Below are positions 6,612 to 13,895 of a stretch of DNA of 13,965 nt, one piece after another (position 1 is the stretch's first letter; each line of letters starts with the position of its first letter). The DNA lies in assembly GCA_947307285.1 (NCBI GenBank), contig CAMZIS010000012.1, positions 1 through 13,965 of the forward strand. Direction: 5' to 3'. Both the position numbers and the translations under genes were made by a program. This DNA comes from an uncultured Peptococcaceae bacterium. Lineage in GTDB: Bacteria; Bacillota; Dehalobacteriia; UBA4068. The notes below the pieces were generated by a model. The model searched no databases and had not been told where the DNA came from. It worked only from the letters and a program-made list of their open reading frames with translations.

Positions 6612-9074
6612 TTATTCGTCGGCCAAAGGCAGGTCCAGGGTTTCTTCATCGTCATGGTTCAAAACCTTGGCCATACCGGCTACAAGATCTCCCTCATCAA
6701 GGCGGATCACTCTTACGCCTTGGGCGTAGCGCCCCTGCTCGGAAATATCGGAGACGTTGATGCGGATCATAACGCCGGCGCGGGACATGATCATCATCTC
6801 GTCTCCAGGCCGTACAACTTCGATAGCGGCCAGTTCGCCGGTCTTACTGTTGCAGCGCATAGCATAGACGCCCTTGCCGCCGCGGTTCGTGATGCGGAAA
6901 TCCTTCAGCGGAGTGCGCTTGCCAAAGCCGTTCTCGGACAGCACCAGCAATTCGCCGTTCTCCTCCATGGCATTCAGGCTCACCACATAATCGCCGTAAT
7001 CCAGGCTGACGCCGCGCACGCCTCTGGTGCCGCGTCCCATGGGCCGCACGTTGCTTTCGGAAAAGCGGATGGCCGCGCCCCTGGCCGTAGACAGGATTAT
7101 TTCCTCCTGGCCGCTGGTCAGCCGTACGCCTATCAGATGGTCGCCCTCGTCAAGATTGATGGCCTTGATGCCGTTGTTCCTGATATTAGCGAAGTCGGAA
7201 AGGACAGTCTTTTTGACAACGCCCTGCTTGGTAGCCATAAACAGGAACTGGTCGTCCCGCTCGAAATCCTTGATGGGGATCACGGCAGTGACCCTGTCCT
7301 CGCCGGTCAGGGAAAGCAGGTTTACGATAGCCGTGCCCTTGGCCTGACGGCCGGCTTCCGGAATATCGTGGACCTTAAGACGGTAAGCTTTGCCGTTATC
7401 GGTCATGACCAGCAAATAATGGTGCGTGGTCGTTACAAAAAGCTGATCCACATAGTCCTCAGCCTTGGTGGTCATGCCGGTAACGCCGCGGCCGCCCCGA
7501 CGCTGCTGACGGTAAGTGCTGGTATTGATGCGTTTGATATAGCCGGTCTTGGTGATGGTGACGACCATATCTTCCTCAGCGATCAGGTCCTCATCGGTAA
7601 GCTCGCCTTCATCGCGCATAATGACCGTACGACGGGGGTCGCTGTGCTTTTCCTGCAGCTTGAGCAACTCGTCGCGGATCACATACAGCACCAGCTTTTC
7701 ATTGCCCAGCAGCTCGGTCAGATAAGCGATGGTCTTGATAAGCTCTTTATATTCGGCGTCCAGTTTTTCCCGCTCCATGCCCTGCAAAGCCCGGAGGCGC
7801 ATATCCAGAATGGCCTGCGCCTGTAATTCGGAAAGGCCGAAACGTTCCATCAGTCGCTCTTTGGCGTTATCGTGGGAGCTGCGGATGATCTGGATCACTT
7901 CGTCGATGAAATCCAGAGCGATGCGCAGGCCCTCTACAATATGAGCCCGCGCTTTGGCCTTGTCCAGATCGAACTGAGAACGGCGAACAATGATCTCTTT
8001 CTGATGTGCGATATAATGTTCCAGCAGCTCTTTCAGGGAAAGAACTTTGGGGACGCCGTTCACTAAAGCCAAATTGATGATGCCGAAACTGACCTGGAGC
8101 TGCGTGTGCTTGAACAGCTGATTGAGGATAACAGAGGCGTTGGCTTCCTTTTTGACCTCAATAACTACGCGCAGGCCGTCCTTATCGCTTTCATCCCGCA
8201 GGTCAGTGATACCGTCGATCTTCTTTTCATGAACCAACTCGGCGATCTTTTGTACCAGCTGAGCTTTGTTTACCTGATAGGGCAGCTCTGTAACAAGGAT
8301 ACGCTGCTTGCCGTTGTTCATCTGCTCTATCACAGTGCGGGCCCTGAGTTTCAAAACGCCGCGTCCGCTGGCATAGGCCTGACGGATACCTTCCGTACCC
8401 AAAATAATGCCGGCAGTGGGGAAATCCGGACCTGGAATAGCTTTCATCAGCTCTTCCAGGCTGGCATCGGGATTGTCGATCAGGATACGGATGGCGTCGA
8501 TCACCTCGCCCAGATTATGGGGCGGCATATTGGTGGCCATGCCGACCGCAATGCCGGAGCTGCCGTTTACCAGTAGATTAGGCATGCGTGACGGCAAAAC
8601 TGTAGGTTCTTTTTCCAGACCGTCATAGTTATCTATGAAATCTACTGTGTTTTTGTTGATATCCGCCATCATGTCCATGGAGTATGGACACAGGCGGCAT
8701 TCCGTATAACGCATGGCGGCGGCGCCGTGGCCGTCTATGGAGCCAAAGTTGCCGTGGCCGTCCACCAGTGGGTAGCGCATGGAAAAATCCTGCGCCATGC
8801 GTACCAGAGCATCGTAGACAGAGCTGTCGCCGTGGGGATGATATTTACCTAAAACATCGCCGACCACGCGGGCGCATTTTTTATGCGGTTTGTCAGGGCT
8901 GATGTTTTGTTCCAGCATGGACCACAGAACGCGGCGATGCACCGGCTTTAGTCCGTCGCGCACGTCGGGCAGGGCCCGGCCCACGATCACGCTCATCGAA
9001 TAGTCGATGTAGCTGTCTTTCATTTCCCGGTTAAGGTTGCGGGTAAGGATCTTTCCGTTGTTGATCAAATCCAT
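6612..9074 (-). CDS. gyrA: DNA gyrase subunit A
   Basis: 820 residues. GyrA breaks and rejoins DNA in the gyrase A2B2 complex that introduces negative supercoils. The start MDLINNGKI leads into the conserved EMKDSYIDYSMSVIVGRALPDVRDGLKPVHRR. The catalytic tyrosine is Tyr123 (AAMRYTECRL). The quinolone-determining region reads YHPHGDSSVYD: Ser84 and Asp88 (equivalent to E. coli Ser83 and Asp87) are wild type. The C-terminal beta-pinwheel has the GyrA box QRRGGRG, which separates gyrase from topoisomerase IV, and an acidic tail (HDDEETLDLPLADE). The ribosome binding site before ATG 9074 is weak. It follows gyrB by 83 bases and may have its own promoter. Confidence 0.98.
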   Translation of the reverse strand: MDLINNGKILTRNLNREMKDSYIDYSMSVIVGRALPDVRDGLKPVHRRVLWSMLEQNISPDKPHKKCARVVGDVLGKYHPHGDSSVYDALVRMAQDFSMRYPLVDGHGNFGSIDGHGAAAMRYTECRLCPYSMDMMADINKNTVDFIDNYDGLEKEPTVLPSRMPNLLVNGSSGIAVGMATNMPPHNLGEVIDAIRILIDNPDASLEELMKAIPGPDFPTAGIILGTEGIRQAYASGRGVLKLRARTVIEQMNNGKQRILVTELPYQVNKAQLVQKIAELVHEKKIDGITDLRDESDKDGLRVVIEVKKEANASVILNQLFKHTQLQVSFGIINLALVNGVPKVLSLKELLEHYIAHQKEIIVRRSQFDLDKAKARAHIVEGLRIALDFIDEVIQIIRSSHDNAKERLMERFGLSELQAQAILDMRLRALQGMEREKLDAEYKELIKTIAYLTELLGNEKLVLYVIRDELLKLQEKHSDPRRTVIMRDEGELTDEDLIAEEDMVVTITKTGYIKRINTSTYRQQRRGGRGVTGMTTKAEDYVDQLFVTTTHHYLLVMTDNGKAYRLKVHDIPEAGRQAKGTAIVNLLSLTGEDRVTAVIPIKDFERDDQFLFMATKQGVVKKTVLSDFANIRNNGIKAINLDEGDHLIGVRLTSGQEEIILSTARGAAIRFSESNVRPMGRGTRGVRGVSLDYGDYVVSLNAMEENGELLVLSENGFGKRTPLKDFRITNRGGKGVYAMRCNSKTGELAAIEVVRPGDEMMIMSRAGVMIRINVSDISEQGRYAQGVRVIRLDEGDLVAGMAKVLNHDDEETLDLPLADE

Positions 9075-9120
9075 GATTCTGACGCTGCTTTGCCTCTCGC
9101 AGAGCTATCCTTTCTTAGGA

Positions 9121-9150
9121 ATTATAGAGCGACATTGCTGTAAAAACCAA
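9121..9150 (-). promoter_or_regulatory. Possible internal promoter for gyrA
   Basis: In the 83-base gyrB-gyrA gap the minus strand shows TTGGTT (9150-9145), an 18-base spacer and a perfect TATAAT (9126-9121). The -35 is weak. It would allow gyrA transcription apart from gyrB. Confidence 0.4.
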
Positions 9151-9157
9151 GGCAATA

Positions 9158-11086
9158 TCAAATATCGAGGTTTTTGACAAATTGGGCGTTTTCCTGGATG
9201 AAAGCGCGGCGCGGCTCGACCTTTTCGCCCATCAGCAAGGTAAAAATCGATTCCGCTTCGGAGGCGTCGTCCATGCTTACCCTAAGCAAGGTGCGGTTTT
9301 GCGGATTCATGGTAGTTTCCCACAACTCCTCCTTATTCATTTCGCCCAGGCCTTTATAGCGGCTGATATCGTAACGGTCTTTATCTTTGTCGGTAAAGAA
9401 CTTCTCCAGCTCCTTATCGTCGTAAATATACTGTTCTTCTTTATTGCGCTTGGACTTTACGCGATACAGCGGCGGCTGCGCGATATAGACGTAACCGGCC
9501 TCTATCAGCGGCTTCATATAGCGATAGAAAAATGTCAGCAGCAGAGTACGGATATGCGCGCCGTCGACGTCGGCATCCGTCATGATGATGAGCTTGTGAT
9601 AGCGGGCTTTTTCGATATCGAACTCTTCATGGATACCGGTGCCCATAGCTGTGATCATGGCGCGGATCTCTTCATTGCCCAGGACCTTATCGAGCCTGGC
9701 CTTTTCCACATTGAGTATCTTGCCGCGCAGAGGCAGGATGGCCTGGGTACGGCGATCGCGACCACCAATGGCGGAACCGCCGGCGGAGTCGCCCTCCACC
9801 AGGAACAGCTCAGACAGGGCCGGATCCTTCATGGAGCAGTCAGCCAGCTTGCCCGGGAGCGAGGTGCGTTCCAGCACGGATTTGCGCCTGGTCATCTCCC
9901 TGGCTTTGCGCGCCGCTTCTCTGGCACGGAAAGCCTGGACCGTCTTTTCGATGATACGCTTGGTATCAGACGGGTGTTCTTCCAGATAGGTGCCTAGACC
10001 TTCGGTCACCACAGCGTCCACGATGGGCCGAACTTCCGTATTACCCAGCTTGGTCTTGGTCTGGCCTTCAAACTGAGGCTCTTCGACTTTAACGGAAATA
10101 ATTGCTGTCAAGCCTTCCCGGATGTCCTCGCCGGAAAGATTAGGATTGTTTTCTTTAAGGATATTCAGTTTGCGGGCATAATCGTTCACCACGCGGGTAA
10201 GTGCGGTCTTGAAGCCGGCCTCATGGGTGCCGCCTTCCTGGGTATTGATATTGTTGACGAAAGAAAAGATGCTTTCCGCGTAGCTGTCCGTATACTGAAG
10301 GGCTATCTCGACCTGGACTTTATCCTTTTCATCCTCGTAAACGACAACCGGGTGCAGCACGTCTTTGTTCTGGTTGATATAGGAGACAAAGTCTTTTACG
10401 CCGCCGTCGTAATGATATACGGCTTCGCTTTCGTCCCGCTCGTCTACCAAAACGATTGTGATGCCTTTATTCAAAAAGGCCAGCTCTCTCAGGCGAACGG
10501 ATAAAGTGTCCTTGCTGTACTCCAGCTCCTCAAAAATCTCGGGATCGGGAGCGAATTCGATAGTCGTACCCGTATTCTCAGATACGCCTGTCTTTTTCAG
10601 ATCATACTGTGGCTTGCCGCGTTTATACTCCTGCACCCAAATGGCGCCGTCGCGCTCTACTTTAACTTTGAGCCAGGAAGACAGTGCGTTCACCACGCTC
10701 ATGCCAACGCCGTGCAGGCCGCCGGAAACCTTATAGCCTCCGCCGCCGAACTTACCGCCGGCATGCAGCATGGTCAAAGCGGCCTCCAAAGCGCTTTTGC
10801 CGGTCTTGGGATGTATATCCACGGGTATGCCGCGTCCGTTATCGGAGACGGTGATGGAATTGTCGTTGTGGATCACGACTTTTATACGGTCGCAAAAGCC
10901 GGCCAAAGCCTCGTCGATAGAGTTGTCGACGATCTCATACACCAGATGATGCAGACCTCGAGGGCCTGTGGAACCGATATACATGCCGGGGCGGCGGCGA
11001 ACGCCTTCCAGACCCTCCAGGATCTGGATCTGCGACGCGTCATAATCGCTGCCGTTAGCTGGTTTTTTTAAATCTTCTTGGGACAT
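9158..11086 (-). CDS. gyrB: DNA gyrase subunit B
   Basis: 642 residues from the ATG at 11086-11084, chosen because GGAGG (11097-11093) sits 6 bases upstream; an in-frame GTG at 11101 would place the ribosome binding site inside the gene. GyrB is the ATPase partner of GyrA. The GHKL ATPase domain shows RRRPGMYIGSTG, EIVDNSIDEA (catalytic Glu near residue 51), DNGRGIPV and GGLHGVG. The TOPRIM domain shows EGDSAGGSA (about 431-439) and DADVDGAH (about 504-511). It ends with the usual RYKGLGEMN and the MGEKVEPRRAFI...NLDI tail. Length and motifs are normal. It is separated from the dnaA-dnaN-recF genes with which it often sits; its upstream neighbour here is divergent. Confidence 0.98.
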   Translation of the reverse strand: MSQEDLKKPANGSDYDASQIQILEGLEGVRRRPGMYIGSTGPRGLHHLVYEIVDNSIDEALAGFCDRIKVVIHNDNSITVSDNGRGIPVDIHPKTGKSALEAALTMLHAGGKFGGGGYKVSGGLHGVGMSVVNALSSWLKVKVERDGAIWVQEYKRGKPQYDLKKTGVSENTGTTIEFAPDPEIFEELEYSKDTLSVRLRELAFLNKGITIVLVDERDESEAVYHYDGGVKDFVSYINQNKDVLHPVVVYEDEKDKVQVEIALQYTDSYAESIFSFVNNINTQEGGTHEAGFKTALTRVVNDYARKLNILKENNPNLSGEDIREGLTAIISVKVEEPQFEGQTKTKLGNTEVRPIVDAVVTEGLGTYLEEHPSDTKRIIEKTVQAFRAREAARKAREMTRRKSVLERTSLPGKLADCSMKDPALSELFLVEGDSAGGSAIGGRDRRTQAILPLRGKILNVEKARLDKVLGNEEIRAMITAMGTGIHEEFDIEKARYHKLIIMTDADVDGAHIRTLLLTFFYRYMKPLIEAGYVYIAQPPLYRVKSKRNKEEQYIYDDKELEKFFTDKDKDRYDISRYKGLGEMNKEELWETTMNPQNRTLLRVSMDDASEAESIFTLLMGEKVEPRRAFIQENAQFVKNLDI

Positions 11087-11124
11087 CTTTTTCCTCCGCA
11101 CAAGGATGATTGCTTTTACAATTT

Positions 11125-11153
11125 ATTTTAACATATTTAATAGAAGAATTCAA
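11125..11153 (-). promoter_or_regulatory. Sigma-A promoter of gyrB
   Basis: Minus strand: TTGAAT (11153-11148), exactly 17 bases, then TAAAAT (11130-11125) with a TG extension one base upstream of it. Transcription would start near 11118, about 32 bases before the gyrB start codon. Confidence 0.8.
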
Positions 11154-11182
11154 GTATTTTCTACTATATAATGTACTAAATT

Positions 11183-11229
11183 ACCTGCAATCTGTGCCCA
11201 CAACGCTAAATGTTGTCGGCAGGTTTTTT
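11183..11229 (+). terminator. Terminator-like hairpin in the leader of the YkgJ-type gene
   Basis: ACCT/AGGT outer arms (11183-11186 and 11221-11224) enclose GCC/GGC plus ACAAC/GTTGT (11196-11204 with 11212-11220, one C-C mismatch), followed by six T residues (11224-11229). Read rightward it looks like an intrinsic terminator or attenuator just upstream of the gene at 11257. A TATAAT at 11167-11172, without a visible -35, could start transcription about 5 bases before it. It could also catch leftover rightward transcription before gyrB's upstream region. Confidence 0.5.
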
Positions 11230-11256
11230 ACTGCATTACCGCGAATATGCATAATC

Positions 11257-11934
11257 ATGAATGAAAAAATCGACGTGTTTATTATAAATACCGAAGATCC
11301 GTTTTTGGGCGACGTTTTGGGATGCGATATCCGTATTATCGATCCACAGGCTACGGTGGCTGATCTGATGGATGCCCTGGACGGATTCGCAGCCGATCAT
11401 CTGGCAGACTGTAAAGGCTGCGACGGCTGCTGTCAGGAGCGGGCTCCGCTGCTTTCCGCCGATGTTCCCGCTCTTGCCAGAATGCTGCCCTGTGATACCG
11501 CCTGGCCTGCCCATGCAGTGGTCGCCTCTTTCGGCCTGCTCCGGATAGATGACGGCGTAAGCGACGTCATGCTGCGCCGCGACGCCGACGGCGTGTGCGC
11601 CCAGCTTGATCTGGAAAACCGTTGCTGCACGATCTGGCCCCAACGGCCTTTTGTATGCCGCAGCCATTTTTGTCTGCCCAGAAGCTTTCTTTTAGAGCAA
11701 CTTAGGCAGGATATAGCAAACCTCGGTTTGAACGAACTGACGCGGCTGTTATTAGCTGAGGAGGCCAACGGCGCGCCTCCTTTGGATGGCGTATGGTTAT
11801 CTGAACGTTTGAAAGGCGATGATTATCAGCCCAACGCCTTCAGCGGCAAATCAGATTATCATGACATTTTACTCAAAGACTGTGTAGATCTGGAACTGTG
11901 GAAAGAATTATGCTCTGAGCGGAAGGGATGCTGA
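11257..11934 (+). CDS. YkgJ-type cysteine cluster protein (putative Zn/Fe-binding)
   Basis: 225 residues from ATG 11257. The frame continues upstream to a TTG at 11110, but that part translates the AT-rich intergenic region and the terminator-like hairpin, so it is rejected. No strong ribosome binding site precedes 11257. After about 50 residues comes Cys52-x2-Cys55-x2-Cys58-Cys59, then Cys123-Cys124, the conserved RPFVCR with Cys134, and Cys139. This is the layout of the YkgJ / 'zinc- or iron-chelating domain' family (CxxCxxCC ... C-x-x-W/Y-x-x-RP-x-x-CR). The family's substrate is unknown, so no reaction is assigned. The stop codon abuts the next start (TGA-ATG), so the two genes are translationally coupled and probably functionally linked. 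Confidence 0.8.
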   Translation: MNEKIDVFIINTEDPFLGDVLGCDIRIIDPQATVADLMDALDGFAADHLADCKGCDGCCQERAPLLSADVPALARMLPCDTAWPAHAVVASFGLLRIDDGVSDVMLRRDADGVCAQLDLENRCCTIWPQRPFVCRSHFCLPRSFLLEQLRQDIANLGLNELTRLLLAEEANGAPPLDGVWLSERLKGDDYQPNAFSGKSDYHDILLKDCVDLELWKELCSERKGC

Positions 11935-12720
11935 ATGTACCCGCTGGTTCATTATTATGTTAATCAACAAGTGTTCGGCGAAGTATCGCATCTGACCGCC
12001 TTGGGAGCGTTGTGGCCGGATCTTGCGGTAGGAGCCGGCGGCAATCGGGACGACGCCCATTCTCAAGGCGCGGAATTTTACGCATGGTGCCTCGAGAATA
12101 TGCCGGAAGCTCTGGACGCGGCCCGGGGGATGATAGGTCACGGCATCGACCCTCCCTGCGTAGACTATTATGCCGACGAATTCTGGCCCGATCATGTGCG
12201 GGGGTACATGTTCCGCGAAGCTCTCCCCTACCTGCCGCAGGTCGCCGCGTGCACCGGACTTGACGGCGACACCGACATCCCGCTGCTGCCGCCCGGAGGC
12301 GAGCCGCCGCGAAGCAACGTTTGGTGGAAGGCTCACAATCTGGTGGAGATGGCTTATGAAATGATAACTGCCCGCCGGCACCCAAATCTCGGCGCACAAT
12401 TAGTAGAAGCCGTCGCTGACGAAGAAGCTGTGAATACTTTGGCCCGGGCTCTCAATCGCTGGCAAGGTCTGTCCGTCCAGCCTGTAACAGATATTTTCGC
12501 CGCCGTGCCCACCTCCTATGCACTGATCGACGCCGAGGCCATGGCTCAGGCAAAAATGCAGGCTGCCAGCATGCATCACCGCTTCAGCAGCTTTAACGTT
12601 GATATCCCGGCTCTGGCGGCATTGCTGGAAAAAATCAGCGAAGATCAGGCGGATAAATATCCCATCTTCATGTCCTTTTTAGTGGAACGTACCCGCGAGC
12701 AGATGCGGCCTTATATGTGA
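11935..12720 (+). CDS. Protein of unknown function, possibly zinc-dependent phospholipase C-like
   Basis: 261 residues. The ATG follows the previous stop directly, with GAAGGGA (11922-11928) as ribosome binding site. No signal peptide or membrane helix is apparent; the protein reads as mostly helical. Possible metal-binding residues are His6, Asp29 (GALWPDL), Asp40/His42, the GMIGHGIDPP stretch (His69, Asp72), and KAHNLVEMAYE (His134-x3-Glu138). A late His-x3-Glu after earlier His/Asp pairs recalls the zinc-dependent phospholipase C / S1-P1 nuclease fold, but the spacing in the middle (HxxD instead of HxxxD) is off. I therefore offer this only as a guess. It is coupled to the cysteine-cluster protein upstream, which could be involved in metal supply. 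No terminator is visible after the stop. Confidence 0.75.
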   Translation: MYPLVHYYVNQQVFGEVSHLTALGALWPDLAVGAGGNRDDAHSQGAEFYAWCLENMPEALDAARGMIGHGIDPPCVDYYADEFWPDHVRGYMFREALPYLPQVAACTGLDGDTDIPLLPPGGEPPRSNVWWKAHNLVEMAYEMITARRHPNLGAQLVEAVADEEAVNTLARALNRWQGLSVQPVTDIFAAVPTSYALIDAEAMAQAKMQAASMHHRFSSFNVDIPALAALLEKISEDQADKYPIFMSFLVERTREQMRPYM

Positions 12721-12726
12721 TCTTGG

Positions 12727-12756
12727 CACCTCTCGGTTTGTCGGCATATGCTGTAG
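12727..12756 (+). promoter_or_regulatory. Candidate sporulation promoter of the cysteine-rich gene
   Basis: CATATGCT (12745-12752), inside the 13-base element shared with cotJ, lies 15 bases after a cACc (12727-12730), one base shorter than in the cotJ promoter. The predicted start is near 12760, about 11 bases before the ribosome binding site. The distance from the CATATG to the start codon is 41 bases here and 39 at cotJA. This similarity supports a shared promoter, most like the sigma-K class. Confidence 0.5.
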
Positions 12757-12778
12757 CATAGCGATAACACGAGAGGTG
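12727..12778 (+). repeat. Inverted repeat overlapping the ribosome binding site of the cysteine-rich gene
   Basis: CACCTCTCG (12727-12735) and CGAGAGGTG (12770-12778) are perfect complements, 34 bases apart. The right arm includes the GAGGTG ribosome binding site 7 bases before the ATG at 12786. A second small hairpin, TATGC-TGTA-GCATA, lies in the loop (12747-12760). In a transcript that contains both arms the ribosome binding site would be paired. Confidence 0.7.
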
Positions 12779-12785
12779 TTATATT

Positions 12786-13517
12786 ATGAGTTTTTTCTAT
12801 AACAACTGCAACCGCAGCCGGCAGTGCAGCTGCACTTGCGGCAACGAGAAAAATGACTGCGGCGAACGATCCTGCGACTGCCGAAAGACCGGTTCCGCTG
12901 CGGCAGTGTCAGCGGAAAACGCAGAACCGCAGGCGCAGACTGTGCGGGCATTACTTAACACCGTCATGGATTCCTGCTGTATAACCGAAGACGTCTGCCG
13001 AGAGATCACTTTTTCAGCTGAAGACATCGATCCCTGCAGCGTGGAAGTAGGGACAGCTCTCGACGTAGACATCAATGGAGACATCACCTTCCGCGAGGTG
13101 ACCCGTGACAAGGACAGCTGCGTCTGCGTATCCACCGTCCGCTTCAACATCCCGGTGCGCATCTTCATCGACGACAGCGGCTGCGGCTGTAACTGTACCC
13201 GCTGCCTGGATCGGGATATCACAGTTATCCGTTCCGCTAAACTATGCTGCAGCGGCAGCTCGATCCTAACCACCTATAATTCCCAGGTGATCGCAGCCTC
13301 CGCTGTAGTCAGCGAAGTCTGCGCCGATCGGGTAACAGTAACCCTTTGTCTGCTGTTCCGCTCCTGTTTGCAGCAGACCATGCTGCGGGAGTATTCCTGG
13401 ACAGCCACACCGGTATGCGAAAACCCCAACTGCCGCGACGCGCGTAACAGCCTGCTCGATTCCTGTGATACGGTCTGCGGCTGCACAGCGGGGGGCGCAT
13501 CATGCCCCAGTTGTTGA
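12786..13517 (+). CDS. Cysteine-rich protein, probable spore coat or exosporium component
   Basis: 243 residues, 29 of them cysteine (12%). The ribosome binding site GAGAGGTG (12771-12778) is followed by ATG 12786. Order: a cysteine-rich head (residues 1-32, CSCTCG and CDC motifs), an Ala/Glu-rich spacer (33-55), a beta-rich central domain (about 56-200) with CC pairs at 64-65 and 154-155 and a CGCNCTRC cluster at 133-140, and a cysteine-rich tail (211-243, ending SCPSC). No signal peptide or membrane helix is seen. I do not recognise the family. Composition and the cotJ-like promoter suggest a mother-cell product cross-linked by disulfides in the coat or exosporium. The regular cysteines also allow metal binding. 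It is followed by a strong terminator. Confidence 0.8.
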   Translation: MSFFYNNCNRSRQCSCTCGNEKNDCGERSCDCRKTGSAAAVSAENAEPQAQTVRALLNTVMDSCCITEDVCREITFSAEDIDPCSVEVGTALDVDINGDITFREVTRDKDSCVCVSTVRFNIPVRIFIDDSGCGCNCTRCLDRDITVIRSAKLCCSGSSILTTYNSQVIAASAVVSEVCADRVTVTLCLLFRSCLQQTMLREYSWTATPVCENPNCRDARNSLLDSCDTVCGCTAGGASCPSC

Positions 13518-13533
13518 TATGAACATAAAAGAA

Positions 13534-13566
13534 AAGAAGCCGGGATTTCCCGGCTTCTTCGCTTTT
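13534..13566. terminator. Bidirectional terminator between the cysteine-rich gene and the leftward small gene
   Basis: An 11-base-pair perfect stem (13534-13544 with 13549-13559) with an ATTT loop. Rightward it is followed by CGCTTTT (13560-13566); leftward it is followed by a T-rich tract ending near 13524. It should stop both convergent transcripts. Confidence 0.88.
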
Positions 13567-13593
13567 GCATATGTTGAATTCAGGCAAACCTGA

Positions 13594-13797
13594 TCAGCCC
13601 TTCAACTGACCGTCGCGGCAGCGAAGAGTCTCATACCATTTGCAGTCTTCGCATTTCTTCAGGTAGTTGACGCAGTAGCGGCCATAGTAACCCTGCTGAT
13701 CGAGCTTACCGTCGACAAAGGCCTGTTTCCCTTCAAAAATGAAGTTGTCTTCTTTGCATTCTCTACCTTTCATGTTAGGAAAAGAAGCCATTTTCAT
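13594..13797 (-). CDS. Small cysteine-containing protein of unknown function
   Basis: 67 residues from ATG 13797, or 65 from ATG 13791. AAAGGGG (13807-13801) is 3 bases from the first and 9 from the second, so the second may be the true start. It has four cysteines (14, 42, 49, 52 in the longer form), including a C-x2-C in KKCEDCKWYETLRC, with a fifth at 60, and the stretch FVDGKLDQQGYYGRYCVNYL. The spaced cysteines suggest a small metal-binding or zinc-ribbon-like module, but I do not recognise the family. It is soluble, without signal peptide. It has a strong promoter of its own (13853-13881) and a terminator behind it, so it is probably a well-expressed single gene. Real coding is supported by promoter, ribosome binding site and terminator together. 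Confidence 0.8.
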   Translation of the reverse strand: MKMASFPNMKGRECKEDNFIFEGKQAFVDGKLDQQGYYGRYCVNYLKKCEDCKWYETLRCRDGQLKG

Positions 13798-13822
13798 TTT
13801 CCCCTTTCGTTATTATTACAGA

Positions 13823-13846
13823 CGGGACCCCCCAATAATTGTCCCG
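13823..13846 (-). repeat. Hairpin at the 5' end of the small-gene transcript
   Basis: CGGGAC (13823-13828) and GTCCCG (13841-13846) are perfect complements with a 12-base loop. The predicted transcription start is at about 13846, so the RNA would begin with this stem. It may stabilise the mRNA, or act as an operator in DNA form. Confidence 0.5.
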
Positions 13847-13852
13847 AATGCT

Positions 13853-13881
13853 ATTATATCACCGTTCGTAAGAAAAATCAA
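13853..13881 (-). promoter_or_regulatory. Strong sigma-A promoter of the small cysteine-containing gene
   Basis: Minus strand: TTGATT (13881-13876), 17 bases, then TATAAT (13858-13853) with a TG one base upstream of the -10 (extended -10). It is the best-matching vegetative promoter in the window. Confidence 0.82.
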
Positions 13882-13895
13882 TAACGGTCTGGAAC

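Noticed and set aside
6654..7826. Long open frame of 390 codons on the plus strand
   Set aside because: It lies wholly antisense to gyrA, has no ribosome binding site or family motif, and reflects the codon use of gyrA on the other strand.
9182..9997. Open frame of 271 codons on the plus strand
   Set aside because: Antisense to the conserved TOPRIM and C-terminal part of gyrB; no start signal and no recognisable domain.
11087..11101. GTG start for gyrB at 11101
   Set aside because: It would put the GGAGG ribosome binding site within the coding region; ATG 11086 has ideal spacing.
11110..11256. N-terminal extension of the YkgJ-type protein from a TTG at 11110
   Set aside because: It translates AT-rich intergenic DNA that holds the gyrB promoter and a terminator-like hairpin; the family similarity begins after ATG 11257.
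13561..13580. Third copy of the CATATG sporulation element (GCATATGTTG)
   Set aside because: Only the first seven to eight bases match, no rightward gene follows, and it sits just after a terminator.
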